Shown here piece by piece: positions 6,127-7,153 of a stretch of 7,153 nucleotides of DNA. The translations under genes and the position numbers were made by a program. The DNA comes from Actinomycetota bacterium (GTDB taxonomy: Bacteria; Actinomycetota; Thermoleophilia; Gaiellales; Gaiellaceae), in the NCBI GenBank assembly GCA_013698195.1, contig JACCVK010000265.1, forward strand, positions 1 to 7,153, given 5' to 3'. Under the pieces are notes generated by a model. It searched no databases. It was not told the DNA's origin and saw only the letters and a program-made list of their open reading frames with translations. Position 1 is the stretch's first letter. Each line of letters opens with the position of its first letter.

Positions 6127-6949
6127 GACCGTCACCCGGGCCGCGGTCGTCACCCACGGCAAGGCCGGCCAGATCGGAGCCGGCCTGGCGAGGCTCCAGG
6201 CGGTCGCGGTTGAGCACGACGTCGAGCTCCTCTTCCCAGGGGACGAAGGCGAGAAGCACGGCGTCGAGGGCGTGCACGACGCGTCGGCGGCAGATATCGC
6301 GGTCGTGCTCGGCGGGGACGGCACCGTCCTGCGAGCGCTAGCCCTCTTCCTCGGCACCGGCGTACCCGTGATCGGCGTGAACTTCGGCCGCGTCGGTTTC
6401 TTGAGCTCGATGGGACGTCGCGAGCTCGAGGCCGGCATGGCGCGGGTGTTCGCGGGCGAGTACGACGTCGTCGAGCTGCCGACGCTCGACGTCGAGCATC
6501 CGGACGGCACTGCTCGCGCGGTCAACGACGTCGTCGTCTCGAGCGCATCGCTCGGACGCATGGTCGAGCTCGAGCTCGCGGTCGGTGGAGAGGAGCTTGG
6601 CCGCCAGCCGTGCGACGGCCTCATCTGCTCGACACCCTCGGGCTCGACCGCGTACAACCTCTCGAACGGCGGGCCTGTGCTCATGTGGGGGCTCGAGGCG
6701 ATCGCGCTGACCTGGGTCGCCGCGCACTCGCTGCACGCGCGGCCCCTCGTGGTTCCTCCGGGAGCCGATGTGATCATCTGGAACCGCACTGCGGACGTGG
6801 ACGTCGCCGTGCTCGTCGACGGGCACCGGATCTCGACTCTCGACCCCGCCGCACGAGCCGTCGTCCGGATCGGGGCCGAGCAGTCCCTTCTCGCGACGTT
6901 GCCCGAGGCCACCTTCGTCAGGCGTTACCGGCAAAGCTTTGCTCCGTAG
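6113..6949 (+). CDS. nadK: NAD kinase
   Basis: NAD kinase phosphorylates NAD to NADP in the cytosol using ATP or polyphosphate, and sets the NADP pool for biosynthesis. The 278-residue protein has GGDGT (67-71) with the catalytic Asp69, NFGRVGFLS (90-98), NDVVV (138-142), the glycine-rich TPSGSTAYNLSNGGPVL (174-190) and AHSLHARPLVV further on, all typical of the bacterial family. The GTG at 6113 is chosen because it leaves a short N-terminus before the first strand (RAAVVTHGK) and a 14-base overlap with tlyA. An ATG at 6080 would add 11 residues rich in Pro and Ser, overlap tlyA by 47 bases and has no ribosome site. Neither start has a strong Shine-Dalgarno sequence, which fits coupled translation from tlyA. 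The protein looks complete and active. Confidence 0.94.
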   Translation: MTSRRTVTRAAVVTHGKAGQIGAGLARLQAVAVEHDVELLFPGDEGEKHGVEGVHDASAADIAVVLGGDGTVLRALALFLGTGVPVIGVNFGRVGFLSSMGRRELEAGMARVFAGEYDVVELPTLDVEHPDGTARAVNDVVVSSASLGRMVELELAVGGEELGRQPCDGLICSTPSGSTAYNLSNGGPVLMWGLEAIALTWVAAHSLHARPLVVPPGADVIIWNRTADVDVAVLVDGHRISTLDPAARAVVRIGAEQSLLATLPEATFVRRYRQSFAP

Positions 6950-7153
6950 GCTGCGGATCGAGAACCTCGTCCTGATCCGCGAGGCCGACCTCGAGCTCGC
7001 TCCCGGGTTGAACGCGGTGACAGGTGAGACCGGTGCGGGAAAGACGATCTTCGCGCAGGCGATCGGGCTCATCCTCGGTGCCCGCTCGGACGCATCCGCG
7101 GTAGGCGCCGAGGCGCGCGAGGCGTACGTCGAGGCGGAGCTGGACGTCCCGGA
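6939..7153 (+). CDS. recN: DNA repair protein RecN, 5' part only
   Basis: RecN is an SMC-like ATPase that acts on DNA double-strand breaks during recombinational repair. Only the first 71 residues are in the window; the gene runs off the right edge. The start of the ABC-type head is clear: LRRLRIENLVLIREADLEL (2-20), GLNAVTGETGAGKT with Walker A at 29-36, then IGLILGARSDASAV, all closely like RecN N-termini. The Walker A ends GKT where most RecN proteins have GKS, a conservative change. The start appears to be TTG at 6939, overlapping the end of nadK by 11 bases. This gives the family's short lead-in before the first strand; a CTG at 6951 would cut four residues. Translation is probably coupled to nadK. 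Confidence 0.92.
   Translation, partial: MLRRLRIENLVLIREADLELAPGLNAVTGETGAGKTIFAQAIGLILGARSDASAVGAEAREAYVEAELDVP

Noticed and set aside
6562..6580. Repeated GAGCTC units in nadK, seen in other genes as well
   Set aside because: They encode Glu-Leu runs using preferred codons and do not form a spaced repeat array.
6010..6912. 300-residue open frame antisense to nadK
   Set aside because: Ser/Thr/Pro-rich with no motif; nadK on the other strand has all family signatures.

Overview
The window is a dense, GC-rich bacterial housekeeping segment with every gene on the + strand. Gene content and order (accB-like, accC, nusB, xseB-like, ispA, tlyA, nadK, recN), strong G/C at third codon positions, and GTG/TTG starts point to a deep-branching actinobacterium. 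Thermoleophilia (Gaiellales/Solirubrobacterales type) is my best guess. This is an inference from synteny and protein style; no rRNA or marker search was possible.

Layout. Bases 1-149 hold no convincing gene, only a short hairpin at the left edge. Bases 150-3332 carry two carboxylase genes. The first encodes an unusual fusion of a pyruvate-carboxylase/oxaloacetate-decarboxylase-type carboxyltransferase barrel, whose catalytic residues appear lost, to a complete AccB biotin carrier. The second is a normal biotin carboxylase, AccC. Bases 3343-4781 carry nusB, a 75-residue coiled-coil protein in the xseB position, and a shortened polyprenyl diphosphate synthase (ispA). Next come a candidate internal promoter (4785-4813) and a small secreted NlpC/P60-like protein with no cysteine. 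Bases 5362-7153 carry tlyA, nadK and the 5' end of recN, joined by short overlaps.

How the genes work together. AccC would carboxylate the biotin on the fusion protein. The carboxyl acceptor enzyme (an AccD-type carboxyltransferase) must be encoded elsewhere, because the fused barrel looks inactive. NusB serves rRNA antitermination, IspA makes the isoprenoid precursor, TlyA modifies rRNA, NadK makes NADP, and RecN acts in recombinational repair. The set is co-transcribed for housekeeping reasons rather than as one pathway.

The parts worth attention are the catalytically stripped carboxyltransferase-AccB fusion, the IspA lacking the segment after its second Asp-rich motif, the Cys-less NlpC/P60 protein, and the absence of xseA and dxs from places where related gene clusters often have them. 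I found no CRISPR array, transposon, tRNA, rRNA or phage gene.
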